Of a stretch of DNA of 64,000 nucleotides, positions 44,909 through 54,130 are shown piece by piece. Origin of the DNA: Symbiodinium sp. CCMP2592 (lineage: Eukaryota > Sar > Dinophyceae > Suessiales > Symbiodiniaceae); contig CAJNDT010005913.1 in the NCBI GenBank assembly GCA_905221615.1, positions 2,728,001 through 2,792,000 on the forward strand. The letters run 5' to 3'. Position 1 is the stretch's first letter; the number at the start of each line of letters is the position of its first letter. Under the pieces are notes generated by a model. It saw only the letters and a list, made by a program, of their open reading frames with translations. It made no database searches and had not been told where the DNA came from. The position numbers and the translations under genes are program-made.

Positions 44909-46000
44909 ATGTTCCGTGTCTGCATCGCGCTGCTCGTGTCGTTGTTTGTTTCTCCAGCGAACTCATCTGAAAGCAACCAAACCGAGCCGTTGCGGATCGC
45001 CGTGATCGGTCTGGTGCATGGTCATGTCGAGGGCGTGCTCTGGCAAGCGAAGGATCGGGACGATCTGCAGATCGTCGGGATCTACGACCCCAACCCCGAG
45101 TTGTTTGAAAAATACAAAGACAAATACGCGCTCGACGAGTCGTGGTACTTCGACGACCTCGAAGAGATGCTCGACGCGACCAAACCCGAAGCGGCGAGTG
45201 TGATGAACTCGATCAAGGACCACATCGATGCCGTCCGCGCATGCGCTCCGCGTGGGATCCACACGCTCATCGAGAAACCCCTCGCGATCAGCACGGTCGA
45301 TGCGCTGGAGATGAAGATGCTCTCCGTCAAGCACGATGTGCTCGTGCTGACCAACTACGAGACCTCGTGGTACGCTTCGGTCCGCACCGCCGCTCGTCTT
45401 GCGAAGGAGTCGGGACCGATCAAGCGAGCCGTGTTCCGTCACGGGCATAAAGGACCACGCGAGATCGGATGTTCCGAGGAGTTCCTTGAGTGGCTGACCG
45501 ATCCCGAAGAAAACGGCGGCGGCGCGATCGTGGACTTCGGATGCTACGGCGCGAACCTCATGACCTGGCTGATGGATAATCAGATGCCTGAGACCGTGAC
45601 CGCGATCACGCGCCATCTCAAGCCGGAGGTGTATCCCGATGTCGATGACGACGCGACGATCGTGCTGGGATACGAGGATTCCGTCGCGGTGATCCAAGCA
45701 TCGTGGGCATGGACCCACGACAACAAGGACATGGACCTCTACACCCCAGGCGCTTCGTACCACGCGTCGAAATGGGATTCGTTGATCAAGCGCGATCCGG
45801 ATTCGGATCGCAAGGCGCACCCCATCGACGATCGTCCCGAAGAACTCCGCAACGAATGGACCTACTTCCGCAAGGTCATCCGAGGCGAGTGCGAGGTTGA
45901 TCCGCTGTCGAGTCTGGAGAACAACATCATCGTGTGCATCATTCTCGATGCCGCACGAGAGTCGGCGCGGACTGGACAAGCAATCCAGCTTGGTGATTGA
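44909..46000 (+). CDS. Gfo/Idh/MocA family oxidoreductase, exported
   Basis: 363 residues. The start is set at the ATG 44909, with GGAGG seven bases upstream; the open frame extends six codons further without a ribosome-binding site. The first 20 residues (MFRVCIALLVSLFVSPANS) form a signal peptide, so the protein is probably periplasmic. The Rossmann domain (LRIAVIGLVHGHVEGVLW) binds NAD(P), and the EKP motif (HTLIEKPLAIS) with the C-terminal beta-sheet domain is typical of sugar oxidoreductases of this family. Exported members exist in planctomycetes, often with sugar-catabolic genes. The gene starts 20 bp after the Tdh-like gene and is convergent with the PIG-L gene. Confidence 0.88.
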   Translation: MFRVCIALLVSLFVSPANSSESNQTEPLRIAVIGLVHGHVEGVLWQAKDRDDLQIVGIYDPNPELFEKYKDKYALDESWYFDDLEEMLDATKPEAASVMNSIKDHIDAVRACAPRGIHTLIEKPLAISTVDALEMKMLSVKHDVLVLTNYETSWYASVRTAARLAKESGPIKRAVFRHGHKGPREIGCSEEFLEWLTDPEENGGGAIVDFGCYGANLMTWLMDNQMPETVTAITRHLKPEVYPDVDDDATIVLGYEDSVAVIQASWAWTHDNKDMDLYTPGASYHASKWDSLIKRDPDSDRKAHPIDDRPEELRNEWTYFRKVIRGECEVDPLSSLENNIIVCIILDAARESARTGQAIQLGD

Positions 46001-46744
46001 TCAGACATTCACCAGCGAAGCAAGATCACCCAATCCGACCGGTTCCTTCGTGAAGAACGGCTCGCCCGCTTCGGTCCCGATGCGCGATCCGAAGTAGCTC
46101 GCCGCGTGCTCGACCCATTCCGCGATGCGTGCGTTCTTGGGAGGGAGCACGAACTGCGTGTGGTACGCGCGGATCGATTCGAGCTTCTGCTCGACGACTC
46201 CGGAGATATCGAACACAAAGCTGGGGTCCGCGACCCAGCGCAAGTGTGTCGCGTAGTAGTAGAACAACCACTTGGGGTACAAGGGATCACCCAGCTCGAA
46301 TGTCCGTCCCGTCCACGCATCGGTGGGTTTGGGCATCTCGATCTTGCTGAGCTTCGCGTCAAAGCGTGCATCCTCAACACATCGAGTCACGGCTCGGTGG
46401 TCCGGATGCGCATCGATGTCAAAGGTCGTAAAGATCATCTCCGCTTGCCAAGCTCTGATCACTCCTGCGAGCGCGTGGCGGTTCTCGATCGTGTGCTCAA
46501 CGAATCGGTTCGGGAGATCGAGCAGCCAACGATCGACCTCGCCGGTTGCGTTCCGCGACAACACATTGAACGCGTCCGCGGCTTCTTGCTTGCGGATCTC
46601 AGGAGATCCCAGCGGGGTGGGCTCGCCGTTGGTGACATCGAGGATCAGGACATCATGTCCCTGATTCATGAGCTTGATGACGGTGCCACCCATCCCCAGT
46701 TCTTGATCATCAGGGTGGGGTCCAACAACGAGGATGCGTGCCAT
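46001..46744 (-). CDS. PIG-L/LmbE family deacetylase
   Basis: 247 residues starting at ATG 46744, with GGAG seven bases upstream; the frame is open further but has no family features. PHPDDQELGMGG near the start supplies the zinc ligands (His-x-x-Asp-Asp), and HPDHRAV in the middle supplies the third. These enzymes deacetylate GlcNAc-linked substrates, including mycothiol/bacillithiol precursors and GlcNAc-PI. The stop abuts the stop of the Gfo/Idh/MocA gene. Together with the Tdh-like and the exported oxidoreductase genes it might work on amino sugars; this is an inference from neighbours. Confidence 0.88.
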   Translation of the reverse strand: MARILVVGPHPDDQELGMGGTVIKLMNQGHDVLILDVTNGEPTPLGSPEIRKQEAADAFNVLSRNATGEVDRWLLDLPNRFVEHTIENRHALAGVIRAWQAEMIFTTFDIDAHPDHRAVTRCVEDARFDAKLSKIEMPKPTDAWTGRTFELGDPLYPKWLFYYYATHLRWVADPSFVFDISGVVEQKLESIRAYHTQFVLPPKNARIAEWVEHAASYFGSRIGTEAGEPFFTKEPVGLGDLASLVNV

Positions 46745-46795
46745 GTGTGATCTCCGATACAGCGAGGGATTGGGCAAACACCACAATCGAGCAGA

Positions 46796-47254
46796 TTAAT
46801 CCATGTTGTTCTCGACGACCACGAATCCGATGAGCTGCTGCTGTCCATCGAGCTCTGTTTCGAGCTGACACAGCACAACCGGAGCGGGAACACGCTGCGC
46901 GTAGAACCCGCCGGCTCGGAAGGTCTCTCCAAACTCGTCAACGAAGAGCTTGAGATCCATCTCGATCGTCTCTCCCGACGCGAGTCCTGCGAGTGGTTGC
47001 GAGTAGCGTTGATTGAGCCAGACGATGGAAGGCCCAAAGTCGTCGGTCGTGGAGTTGGTGAATCGGAGGGTGGTCGAATCGCGGAAGACCTGGATATCGA
47101 CGACCTCGCCTTTGGTCATGGAATCAGGGTAGCGAGGTCCCGGATCCGCTTGGGTTTTCTCTGAGAACAGCTTGCAGCCGCTCATAGAGATCGCGAGCGT
47201 CAGAGCCGCGAGTGTGGACGAGCAGAGCATTCCGATTCGTTGATTGCGTTTCAC
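46796..47254 (-). CDS. small lipoprotein of unknown function
   Basis: 152 residues when started at the GTG 47254, with GGAGG eight bases upstream. The signal peptide ends with the lipobox SMSGC. The mature part is beta-rich (EVVDIQVFRDSTTLRFTNS, SIVWLNQRYSQPLAGLASGE, PVVLCQLETELDGQQQLIGF) and may be a small immunoglobulin-like fold. The open frame continues far upstream, but that part is antisense to the dus gene and is rejected. The start is only 18 bp from the divergent dus start. No family recognised. Confidence 0.65.
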   Translation of the reverse strand: MKRNQRIGMLCSSTLAALTLAISMSGCKLFSEKTQADPGPRYPDSMTKGEVVDIQVFRDSTTLRFTNSTTDDFGPSIVWLNQRYSQPLAGLASGETIEMDLKLFVDEFGETFRAGGFYAQRVPAPVVLCQLETELDGQQQLIGFVVVENNMD

Positions 47255-47272
47255 GCTCCTATCCTCCCCCTG

Positions 47273-48535
47273 ATGAGCGTGCAAAGCAACCAATCCGACG
47301 AGAACTCTTGCGAGCAAGCGAGTAAAAACGCGACCGCGCCCTCGTTTGCGATCGCTGAGGGGGCGCAGGAGATCGATCCGCGCGATGTCGCTCGCGATCT
47401 CGTCGCTCGCCACGGCCCTGGAGGCATGGATCCACGCGTGCGAGCGCTGATCCGAGGATTCGACGCGCCGTTCTACCAAGCCGGACTCGCGGGATACTCC
47501 GACGCCGCGATGCGGATCATCGCGCGTCGTCACGGCTGTCCGCTCTGCGTGACCGAAGCGCTGCTCGATCGCACACTCCTCGCGGGAGGCAAGGGATTCG
47601 CCAAAGCGGATCTGGGAGACATCTGCGACAACGTGCCGGGGGGTGATGAGGACGCGCCGCTGGTCGGGCAGATCATGGGATCCGAACCCTCCGAGATGGC
47701 GGCAGCCGCGATCAAAATGATCGAGCAGGGACAACGCTCCAACAAAGAATACCGATCACTGGTGGGCAAAGAAGCAGGCGACGAGGCAACCGAGATCCGC
47801 ACCGACGGCACGGACTCGTTCGCCGGGATCGATGTGAACCTCGCGTGTCCCGTCAAGAAGATCGCAAAGAAATCCAGAGGCGGACATTGGTTGCGCGAAC
47901 CAGAGGGCGCGATCGCGATCCTCAAAGCCGTGCGCGAGGTGCTCCCTGAGTCGATCCCGCTGACGGTCAAGCTCCGCAGAAGCTACGACGACACGGAAGA
48001 GATGCGACAGAATTTTTTGTACCTCTTCGACGCCGCGTACGACCTCGGATGCGCTTGGGTGACTGTCCACGGGCGAACCGTCGAGCAGAAATACGTCGGC
48101 CCCTCACGATGGGACCCGCTCAAAGCGCTCGTCGATCGCAATCCGGAGCGCATTATCTTTGGCTCCGGCGATGTCTGGGACGTCAACCAGATCTTCCGCA
48201 TGATCGGATACACCGGACTCACAGGCGTCTCCGTCGCACGAGGATGCATCGGGAATCCGTGGATCTTCCGTCAAGCACGCTCGATCCTCGACGGCAAAGA
48301 ACCCAAAGCCCCAACGATCCAGGAACAACGCGACGTGCTGCAGGAGCACTTTGAACTCTTGCTCGCGGTCAACGCGAACACACGTGATCCTGAGTATCTG
48401 ACTGCACGCAACATGCGCAAGTTCGGCATCCGCTTCGCAGCTCATCATCCAAACGCAACGGAAGTGAAGCAATCGTTCATCCACGCGAAGTGCTTGGATG
48501 ATTGGAGACAGGCGCTCGAGCGGTGGTACACATGA
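47273..48535 (+). CDS. tRNA-dihydrouridine synthase, long form
   Basis: 420 residues from the ATG 47273. The FMN-dependent enzyme reduces uridine to dihydrouridine in tRNA. Motifs: APFYQAGLAGYSDAAMRI, VTEAL, the catalytic cysteine in VNLACPVKKIAKKSRGG, VKLRRSYDD, HGRTVEQKYVGPSRWDPL, GSGDVWD, and GVSVARGCIGNPWIF. The protein is longer than usual (~330): it has an N-terminal tail of ~60 residues and an insert around EYRSLVGKEAGDEATEIRTD between the flavin motifs. Which Dus class (A, B or C) is not clear. It is followed by an overlapping DinB-like gene (ATGA). Confidence 0.9.
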   Translation: MSVQSNQSDENSCEQASKNATAPSFAIAEGAQEIDPRDVARDLVARHGPGGMDPRVRALIRGFDAPFYQAGLAGYSDAAMRIIARRHGCPLCVTEALLDRTLLAGGKGFAKADLGDICDNVPGGDEDAPLVGQIMGSEPSEMAAAAIKMIEQGQRSNKEYRSLVGKEAGDEATEIRTDGTDSFAGIDVNLACPVKKIAKKSRGGHWLREPEGAIAILKAVREVLPESIPLTVKLRRSYDDTEEMRQNFLYLFDAAYDLGCAWVTVHGRTVEQKYVGPSRWDPLKALVDRNPERIIFGSGDVWDVNQIFRMIGYTGLTGVSVARGCIGNPWIFRQARSILDGKEPKAPTIQEQRDVLQEHFELLLAVNANTRDPEYLTARNMRKFGIRFAAHHPNATEVKQSFIHAKCLDDWRQALERWYT

Positions 48536-49107
48536 GCAACAGCCAGTTCGACAAACCACTCCCAGATGACATGATCCAGGTCTGGATGCAAGTCTTCGAG
48601 CGCCAGAAAGCATTTGGTGAACACGCATTCAAACAGCTTTCGGACGACCAGTTCTTTGCGATCCTCGCGCCGGGACTCAACTCGTGCGCGATCATCGCGA
48701 ATCACCTCGCCGGGAATATGCTCAGCCGATGGACGGACTTCCTGACATCCGACGGCGAGAAAGCATCGCGCGATCGCGACCGCGAGTTTGAGGCGCCGAG
48801 CGAACATACTTCGGAGCAGCGAGCGCTGATAATGCAGCGCTGGGAGCAGGGGTGGGGCGTGCTCTTTGAGACGCTCGGATCACTGACGACTGATGATCTG
48901 TCAAAGACTGTGACCATTCGCAGCGTGCCTCACCCAGTCCACGCAGCGGTCGCTCGTCAGCTGGATCATTACAGCTTCCATATCGGACAGATCAACATCA
49001 TCGCGCGCCAGCTCGTCGGGACGGATCGCTGGGAGTGGTTCACGCTCGCTCCCGGCGGGACCAAATCGTTCAATGAGAAGCTGATGGGCGGCGATTCTGC
49101 TCAGTAA
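48532..49107 (+). CDS. DinB/DUF1572-like protein
   Basis: 191 residues from the ATG 48532, which overlaps the dus stop. It is a four-helix bundle: MIQVWMQVFERQKAFGEHAF, GLNSCAIIANHLAGNMLSRW (with the first His), QRWEQGWGVLFETLGSLTTD, HAAVARQLDHYSFHIGQINI (two His). The three histidines form a metal site, as in DinB and the DUF1572 subfamily, often linked to thiol transferases such as mycothiol-dependent enzymes. Since a PIG-L enzyme lies 1.8 kb upstream, a low-molecular-weight thiol link is conceivable but speculative. Confidence 0.85.
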   Translation: MSNSQFDKPLPDDMIQVWMQVFERQKAFGEHAFKQLSDDQFFAILAPGLNSCAIIANHLAGNMLSRWTDFLTSDGEKASRDRDREFEAPSEHTSEQRALIMQRWEQGWGVLFETLGSLTTDDLSKTVTIRSVPHPVHAAVARQLDHYSFHIGQINIIARQLVGTDRWEWFTLAPGGTKSFNEKLMGGDSAQ

Positions 49108-49164
49108 ACCCCTTTCGCGAGGCATTCAGATTCTGGTATACTGGTCGCCGAAAGGAATCTACGA

Positions 49165-49326
49165 ATGTCTCTGAACCTGATTCTTCTGATCGTGCTTGTG
49201 CTGGTGGTGCTCTTTGTGATCATCAGCGCGATCGCGATGTTCCTCGAGATGAACACCAAGAAGAAAACAGGAAAGATGAAGGGGAATCCGAAGAATCAAG
49301 CAAAGGCGCGTTCCAAGAAACGCTAA
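49165..49326 (+). CDS. 53-residue single-TM protein with basic tail
   Basis: A short gene. The ATG at 49165 has AAGGA eight bases upstream. The protein has one long hydrophobic helix (SLNLILLIVLVLVVLFVIIS) from the N terminus and then a strongly basic tail (KKKTGKMKGNPKNQAKARSK). The N-in or N-out topology is unclear; the positive-inside rule puts the tail in the cytoplasm. No family recognised. It follows the DinB-like gene (57 bp) and ends three bases before the stop of the convergent 7TM-HD gene. The good ribosome-binding site and clean amphipathic design argue that it is real. Confidence 0.65.
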   Translation: MSLNLILLIVLVLVVLFVIISAIAMFLEMNTKKKTGKMKGNPKNQAKARSKKR

Positions 49327-49329
49327 GAC

Positions 49330-51786
49330 TCACGCGGACTTGTCTGATTGTTTATCACTCTGCTCGTCGTCTTGTTGATTGGATGAGTTCTCAGCATCTT
49401 TCTTCTTGCTCGATGCCTTGCTCTCCTCAGCGTCAGACGAGTAGCGGATACGCCCGTGATAGATGCTCGCGACGGTCTTGGAAATCGAATCGCAGATGGT
49501 TTTGAGCTCGCAGAATGTCAGGTTGCACTCATCGAACTGCCCATCCATCAATCGCTTGTTCGCAAGGTTCCGTACAAGCGCATCGATGCGCGATGAAGTC
49601 GGCTCAGTGAGTGTGCGAGTCGCGCTCTCGACGGCGTCAGCGAGCATCACGATCGCGACTTCTTTCGTTTGGGGTCTCGGTCCCGGATAGCGGTAATCCA
49701 CTTCCTCAGGGAGTTGATCCTCCGCGTTGTCGCTCATGATCTGTTCAACAGTGCGGACTTCATCGGACTGCGCCGCTTGTTCCTTCGCACGGCGGTAGAA
49801 ATACTCGACGAGCGTCGTGCCGTGGTGCGCATCGATAAAGTGATGGAGTGATTTGGGGAGACCGTTCTCGCGCGCCATCTCAACGCCGTCTTTGACGTGT
49901 CCGACGATGACGAGCAGCGACATCGCGGGATTGAGCTTGTCGTGCTTGTTGGGACCACCTGATTGATTCTCGATGAAGTAACCCGGCTTATTCATCTTCC
50001 CGATGTCGTGGTACAAACATCCTACATAGGTCAGCAGCGCATCGGCGCCGATGGACTCCGCGGCGCTCTCCGCGATCGAAGCGACATTAAGCGAGTGGTT
50101 GTATGTCCCTGGCGCACGCTGCTGAAGCTCTCTGAGCAACGGTTGTTTCGGATCACGCAACTCGATGAGCGTCATCCCTGTAGAGATATCAAACGCACGC
50201 TCGATGAATGGCAGAATGAATAAAGCGATCCCGCCCGCGAGCAGCCCTGAGATCCCCGCTTGAGCCGCGGCTCCAGCGAGGGGCTGGAGTATTTGCGAAC
50301 CACCAACACCAACAGTCGGGAGCACAATGAACTGGTCGAACAGAGCGACCACAGCGAGGATCGCCGCGATAACAATCGACATGCGGATGATCGTGCGTCG
50401 ATCACGGATCTCGCTGAGTTGTGCGATTGCGCCGGCGGATCCGATCAGCATGAGCACAAACATCCCGGTATGCATTTTGAGCGCGAGTCCGACGAGGATG
50501 GCGCAGATGCCGCAGACTGCGAGGGCTGTGCGTTGGTCGTACGCGATGCAGATCAGGATCGCGACGAGCACCACAGGGGTGATGGACGCGAGCCACATAA
50601 GTCTGGGGTCAAAGACACTGAGCACGCACGCAAAGAACACACAGGCGCAGACGATGCTTGTGAGCCATCCAGTCCGAGCAGGTCTTGTCGCGATCCGCGG
50701 GCAGTACATCGAGATGTATCCCGCGAGGATGATCCCGAGCATCCCGACCATCCCATAGATGGAGAGGAACTTGAGCACGCGTCGAGGTGTGGACCCTTGT
50801 TTGGCAAACTGCTCGATCTCGGTCTTCGCGAGTTCATACGCGGCTTGTTCGAGTACATCGCCTCGTGCGAAGATGCGTTGTCCGACAGTGATCGAACGAC
50901 GGACCGGCTGTACACGACCCGCCGCGGCTTCCTGCGTTGCTGAGGTCGCGGACTGATCGAACGCAAAGGTTGGTCGTGTCTCGTGTCCGAGTCGATTGAC
51001 AACCACAGTGTGTACCGGATCGACAAACCCCGCGATGCGGACCATCCGGTCGATCTCGGTCTTGAACTGTTCCGTGTTATCAATGTTGATCACATCCACA
51101 CGGCTGATCCGCGATGGCGGTTGGATGCCTTCTTCTGCAGCACCAAAGCGCAGCTCAATCTGCGTGTTGAGTCCTTCTTGTGTGGCGCGCTGCCAAGTCT
51201 GACGATCCAGAAGAGGACGCCGGCGGAGGATTTCGTCGAGCGAGTTCACATGATCGATCCAGAGCTGCAGACTTGCCTCTTGTGAAGCGGTCTCGCGGAG
51301 CGTGTTGAAGGATTCTTCAGTCAGTCCAAAACGAACGCGGATGTCGCGGTCAACCTCGTCAAGGCTTGCAACGCCTCCGAGTGTGCGAGGAAGGTTCGCG
51401 AGCGAGGCGCGGATCTCTTCGAGCACAGGTAAGTCTGCGTTGTGGATGCGAGGCACATTCAGCCGAGCGGCTTGCTTCTGCATCTGTGTCTGCTGGACAT
51501 CTTCCGTATTGAACTCAACACGCGAGGTCCGTGTCTGCTGCATGACCTGACCAACGGAGACGAGGAGTTGTCCTCGTGTCCAGTTGGTGATCGAGCCCAC
51601 GACAAGCGTGAACACAATGATCGCGATCGTCCCCCAGAACAAGTTGGGAGAGGAGACCAGGTCCGCGAGCCGCTGACGGATCGGCTTGTTCCCAACGCGC
51701 ACAGTGGATCTTCGCTGGATCGTCCCAGTGCGAGCTTGGGATCGGCTCGAGGACTTGGATTGAGATTTTGTAGAGTCTTTGGCCAT
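49330..51786 (-). CDS. 7TM-HD phosphodiesterase (PgpH-type)
   Basis: 818 residues from the ATG 51786 (51816 is possible; the frame extends to a TTG at 51888). After a basic cytoplasmic tail there is one TM (~50-70: LFWGTIAIIVFTLVVGSITN) and a large extracytoplasmic 7TMR-HDED domain of ~280 residues. Six more TMs and a cytoplasmic HD domain follow, with AGTYNHSLNVASIAESAAES, CLYHDIGKMNKP, and IVGHVKDGVEMARENGLP. This is the architecture of PgpH, which hydrolyses c-di-AMP. The metal ligands (His, HD pair, later His/Asp) are present. No diadenylate cyclase gene is in the window. A basic, Gln/Lys/Ser-rich C-terminal tail is present. Confidence 0.9.
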   Translation of the reverse strand: MAKDSTKSQSKSSSRSQARTGTIQRRSTVRVGNKPIRQRLADLVSSPNLFWGTIAIIVFTLVVGSITNWTRGQLLVSVGQVMQQTRTSRVEFNTEDVQQTQMQKQAARLNVPRIHNADLPVLEEIRASLANLPRTLGGVASLDEVDRDIRVRFGLTEESFNTLRETASQEASLQLWIDHVNSLDEILRRRPLLDRQTWQRATQEGLNTQIELRFGAAEEGIQPPSRISRVDVINIDNTEQFKTEIDRMVRIAGFVDPVHTVVVNRLGHETRPTFAFDQSATSATQEAAAGRVQPVRRSITVGQRIFARGDVLEQAAYELAKTEIEQFAKQGSTPRRVLKFLSIYGMVGMLGIILAGYISMYCPRIATRPARTGWLTSIVCACVFFACVLSVFDPRLMWLASITPVVLVAILICIAYDQRTALAVCGICAILVGLALKMHTGMFVLMLIGSAGAIAQLSEIRDRRTIIRMSIVIAAILAVVALFDQFIVLPTVGVGGSQILQPLAGAAAQAGISGLLAGGIALFILPFIERAFDISTGMTLIELRDPKQPLLRELQQRAPGTYNHSLNVASIAESAAESIGADALLTYVGCLYHDIGKMNKPGYFIENQSGGPNKHDKLNPAMSLLVIVGHVKDGVEMARENGLPKSLHHFIDAHHGTTLVEYFYRRAKEQAAQSDEVRTVEQIMSDNAEDQLPEEVDYRYPGPRPQTKEVAIVMLADAVESATRTLTEPTSSRIDALVRNLANKRLMDGQFDECNLTFCELKTICDSISKTVASIYHGRIRYSSDAEESKASSKKKDAENSSNQQDDEQSDKQSDKSA

Positions 51787-51970
51787 ATTGGTCGTTGGGT
51801 CTGCTACCGAACCCATGCCCTTGGTATCGGGCCTTTCGCCGAGCGACTGAGTTCTGAGAGTCGCATTTATACCTGCTCGGCTCCTCAATCATAAGCGCCG
51901 CCATTGGTCTGTATGGGAAGCTCGCGTGGTCGATGGTTGAGCGGATGATATGTTCAGCGTCCAAAAACGG

Positions 51971-53323
51971 TTATTCTGAGTCAATATCAACACATCGAGG
52001 CAGTTCCACGATCATTGTGGTTCCTTGCTGAGGGATGCTGCTGACGCGGATCGTGCCGCCGAGGATCCGTGCTGAGTGCTTGACGATCGCGAGTCCCAGG
52101 CCTGTCCCTCTGCGAGCCGAGGACCCTGTGCGTGCTTCATCAACCTGGTAAAACCGCTCGAAGATGCGATTCTGATGCGCCAGCGGGATCCCGATTCCCT
52201 GATCCTTGACACTGATACGCACACCCAACTCGTGTTTGAGATCGCTTGGAGCCGGATTCGTTGGATCCACCGATATTTTCACGGCTTCCGCTCGGATCGT
52301 GATCTTGGTCCCTTCGTTTGCAAACTTGGTCGCGTTCTCGATGAGATTCCGCAGGATCAATCCGATCAGCGATTCGTCTGTATAGATAGATAGCGCTTCT
52401 TCATCGATCTTGGTCACAATCTCAAGATCCCGGCGTTCACAGATTGGTTGGAACGGCGAGGAGATTGTGGTGATCAAGTCGCGTAGATGAACCTCTGATA
52501 CCACGAGTGCTACAGAGGGGGTTTCCAGTTTAGACAGATCGAGCAGGTCCTTGACCATCAAGTCAAGCCGTGTCGCGTTCTCAGAGATCATCCCGACGAG
52601 CTTGCGTGTCATCTCCGGATCATTCTGTGCAGGACCATCGAGCGTATCGACGGCTCCAAGAATCGATGCGATCGGTGTGCGCAGTTCATGACTGGCATTC
52701 GCCGCGAAGTCCGCTTTGAGTGTAACCGAGCGTGTGAGTTCAGTGATATCAGTGAAGGTACACACGGCGCCCCCTGTGCTCTGGATCGGATCAGCGGCTA
52801 CATCGAAGATCCGGATATCCATCCCTACAGGGAGTTCAAGCCGAGCATGACCCGCTTCGCCTTGTCGCGCGAGCAGTTCGAGTTCGCACACAGCGTGCTG
52901 AGTGATCAGTGTGTCGAAGAGTTCACCTTGCAGTTGTCGTCCTGATCCGAGGATTGATCTCGCAGCTCTATTGACCTGGACAATGGTGCCGTTGTTGTCC
53001 GTTGCGATCACAGGGACATCCGCAGAATCGAGAATCGAGCGGAGACGGCTCATGGATTGCTTTGCAAGATCAACCGACGCTCGGGCTTGTGTGTTGCGTC
53101 GTCGATGCTCATCGAGCGAACGCGCGTAGGTCCGATGGATCATCGTGAGCCAGATCAGTGCGACCATCGCGATCAACAACATCATCGGCTCAAAGATACT
53201 GACAATGATCGCGCCAGCAAGAATCGAAGCGGGAAGCGTCCACAATCGAATCCTGCTGTAAGGGGTATCAAACTCGGACAGCGAGTGTTGGCTGGATTCA
53301 GGTTTGGTGGGGAGGGTGCCCAT
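51971..53323 (-). CDS. PhoR-like sensor histidine kinase
   Basis: 450 residues from the ATG 53323 (a GTG four codons upstream is possible). Two hydrophobic segments (~28-62) anchor it with almost no periplasmic loop. A PAS domain follows (~95-190: ILDSADVPVIATDNNGTIVQ), then the HisKA H-box (NASHELRTPIASIL, phospho-His ~212) and the ATPase with N-box (LILRNLIENATKF), G1 (VSVKDQGIGIPLAHQNRIF) and G2 (GTGLGLAIVKHSARILGG). The layout fits PhoR (phosphate sensing). The response-regulator gene upstream ends 78 bp before the start. No pst or phoU gene is in the window. Confidence 0.9.
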   Translation of the reverse strand: MGTLPTKPESSQHSLSEFDTPYSRIRLWTLPASILAGAIIVSIFEPMMLLIAMVALIWLTMIHRTYARSLDEHRRRNTQARASVDLAKQSMSRLRSILDSADVPVIATDNNGTIVQVNRAARSILGSGRQLQGELFDTLITQHAVCELELLARQGEAGHARLELPVGMDIRIFDVAADPIQSTGGAVCTFTDITELTRSVTLKADFAANASHELRTPIASILGAVDTLDGPAQNDPEMTRKLVGMISENATRLDLMVKDLLDLSKLETPSVALVVSEVHLRDLITTISSPFQPICERRDLEIVTKIDEEALSIYTDESLIGLILRNLIENATKFANEGTKITIRAEAVKISVDPTNPAPSDLKHELGVRISVKDQGIGIPLAHQNRIFERFYQVDEARTGSSARRGTGLGLAIVKHSARILGGTIRVSSIPQQGTTMIVELPRCVDIDSE

Positions 53324-53401
53324 GGAGTGGAACACTATATAGGTAGTATTCTATGGACGATGTCGATCCATACAAGCATGTTGCTCGGATGTTTCGTACT
53401 T

Positions 53402-54130
53402 TCAGCCGCCTGTAGGCTCATCGGCGCGATATCCGACCGCTCGCACTGTGGAGATCAGGTTTGAGTGATCCCCAAGCTTCTTGCGAAGCGAGGTGATGTG
53501 AACATCAACGGTGCGAGGGGTGACAGTCACCGCCGGCCCAATCGCTTGACTGATCAGTTCCGCACGCGAGAGGACTTTGCCCTTCGATCGCACGAGTGTT
53601 GAGAGCAGACGGAACTCAGTGATCGTGAGCTGGATCGGGTTGCCGTCGATTGTGACATGATGCTCGCCGAGGTTGATGTGCAAAGGTCCGAGCGTGAGCT
53701 CTGAGTTGGGATCGGAACTCGTTGCTGTGCGCCGAGCGAGCGTTTGAATGCGTGCCAGCAGAATCTGCATCGAGAATGGCTTGGAAACATAGTCATCAGC
53801 GCCTGCATCCAATCCCTCAAGTTCATGCGCTTCATCGGCTTTCGCCGTGAGCATCAGGATCGGGATTTTGCTTGTCTGTGGATTGGCGCGCAGTCGTTTG
53901 GCGACTTCGATGCCGTTGAGTCTCGGCATCATGATGTCCAGAACAATGATGTCAGGGACTTTGGATTCTGCGAGCTCAACCGCTTTGACGCCGTCTTCTG
54001 CAGTGATCACTGAGTGTCCGGTCTGTTTGAGGTTGTACTCGATGAGATCGCGGAGATCTTGCTCATCGTCAACCACCAGTACATGAAGTGATTCGATCAT
54101 GGATACAGCGCCCGCTTCGTGTGAACTCAT
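53402..54130 (-). CDS. PhoB-like OmpR-family response regulator
   Basis: 242 residues from the ATG 54130, chosen because GGAG lies six bases upstream; the frame is open to 54193. The receiver domain (LHVLVVDDEQDLRDLIEYNL) has the phosphorylation Asp65 in IIVLDIMMPRLNG and Lys in YVSKPF. A winged-helix DNA-binding domain (ITEFRLLSTLVRSKGKVLSR, VDVHITSLRKKLGD) completes it. It is upstream of the PhoR-like kinase and divergent from the porin genes. A role in phosphate control is likely by family resemblance, but the porin regulation is an inference. Confidence 0.92.
   Translation of the reverse strand: MSSHEAGAVSMIESLHVLVVDDEQDLRDLIEYNLKQTGHSVITAEDGVKAVELAESKVPDIIVLDIMMPRLNGIEVAKRLRANPQTSKIPILMLTAKADEAHELEGLDAGADDYVSKPFSMQILLARIQTLARRTATSSDPNSELTLGPLHINLGEHHVTIDGNPIQLTITEFRLLSTLVRSKGKVLSRAELISQAIGPAVTVTPRTVDVHITSLRKKLGDHSNLISTVRAVGYRADEPTGG

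Noticed and set aside
44963..45979. 338-codon minus-strand ORF
   Set aside because: Antisense to the Gfo/Idh/MocA gene, with no family features or signal sequence.
47255..47734. N-terminal extension of the small lipoprotein frame
   Set aside because: It is antisense to dus; the GTG at 47254 with its ribosome-binding site and lipobox gives a complete lipoprotein without it.
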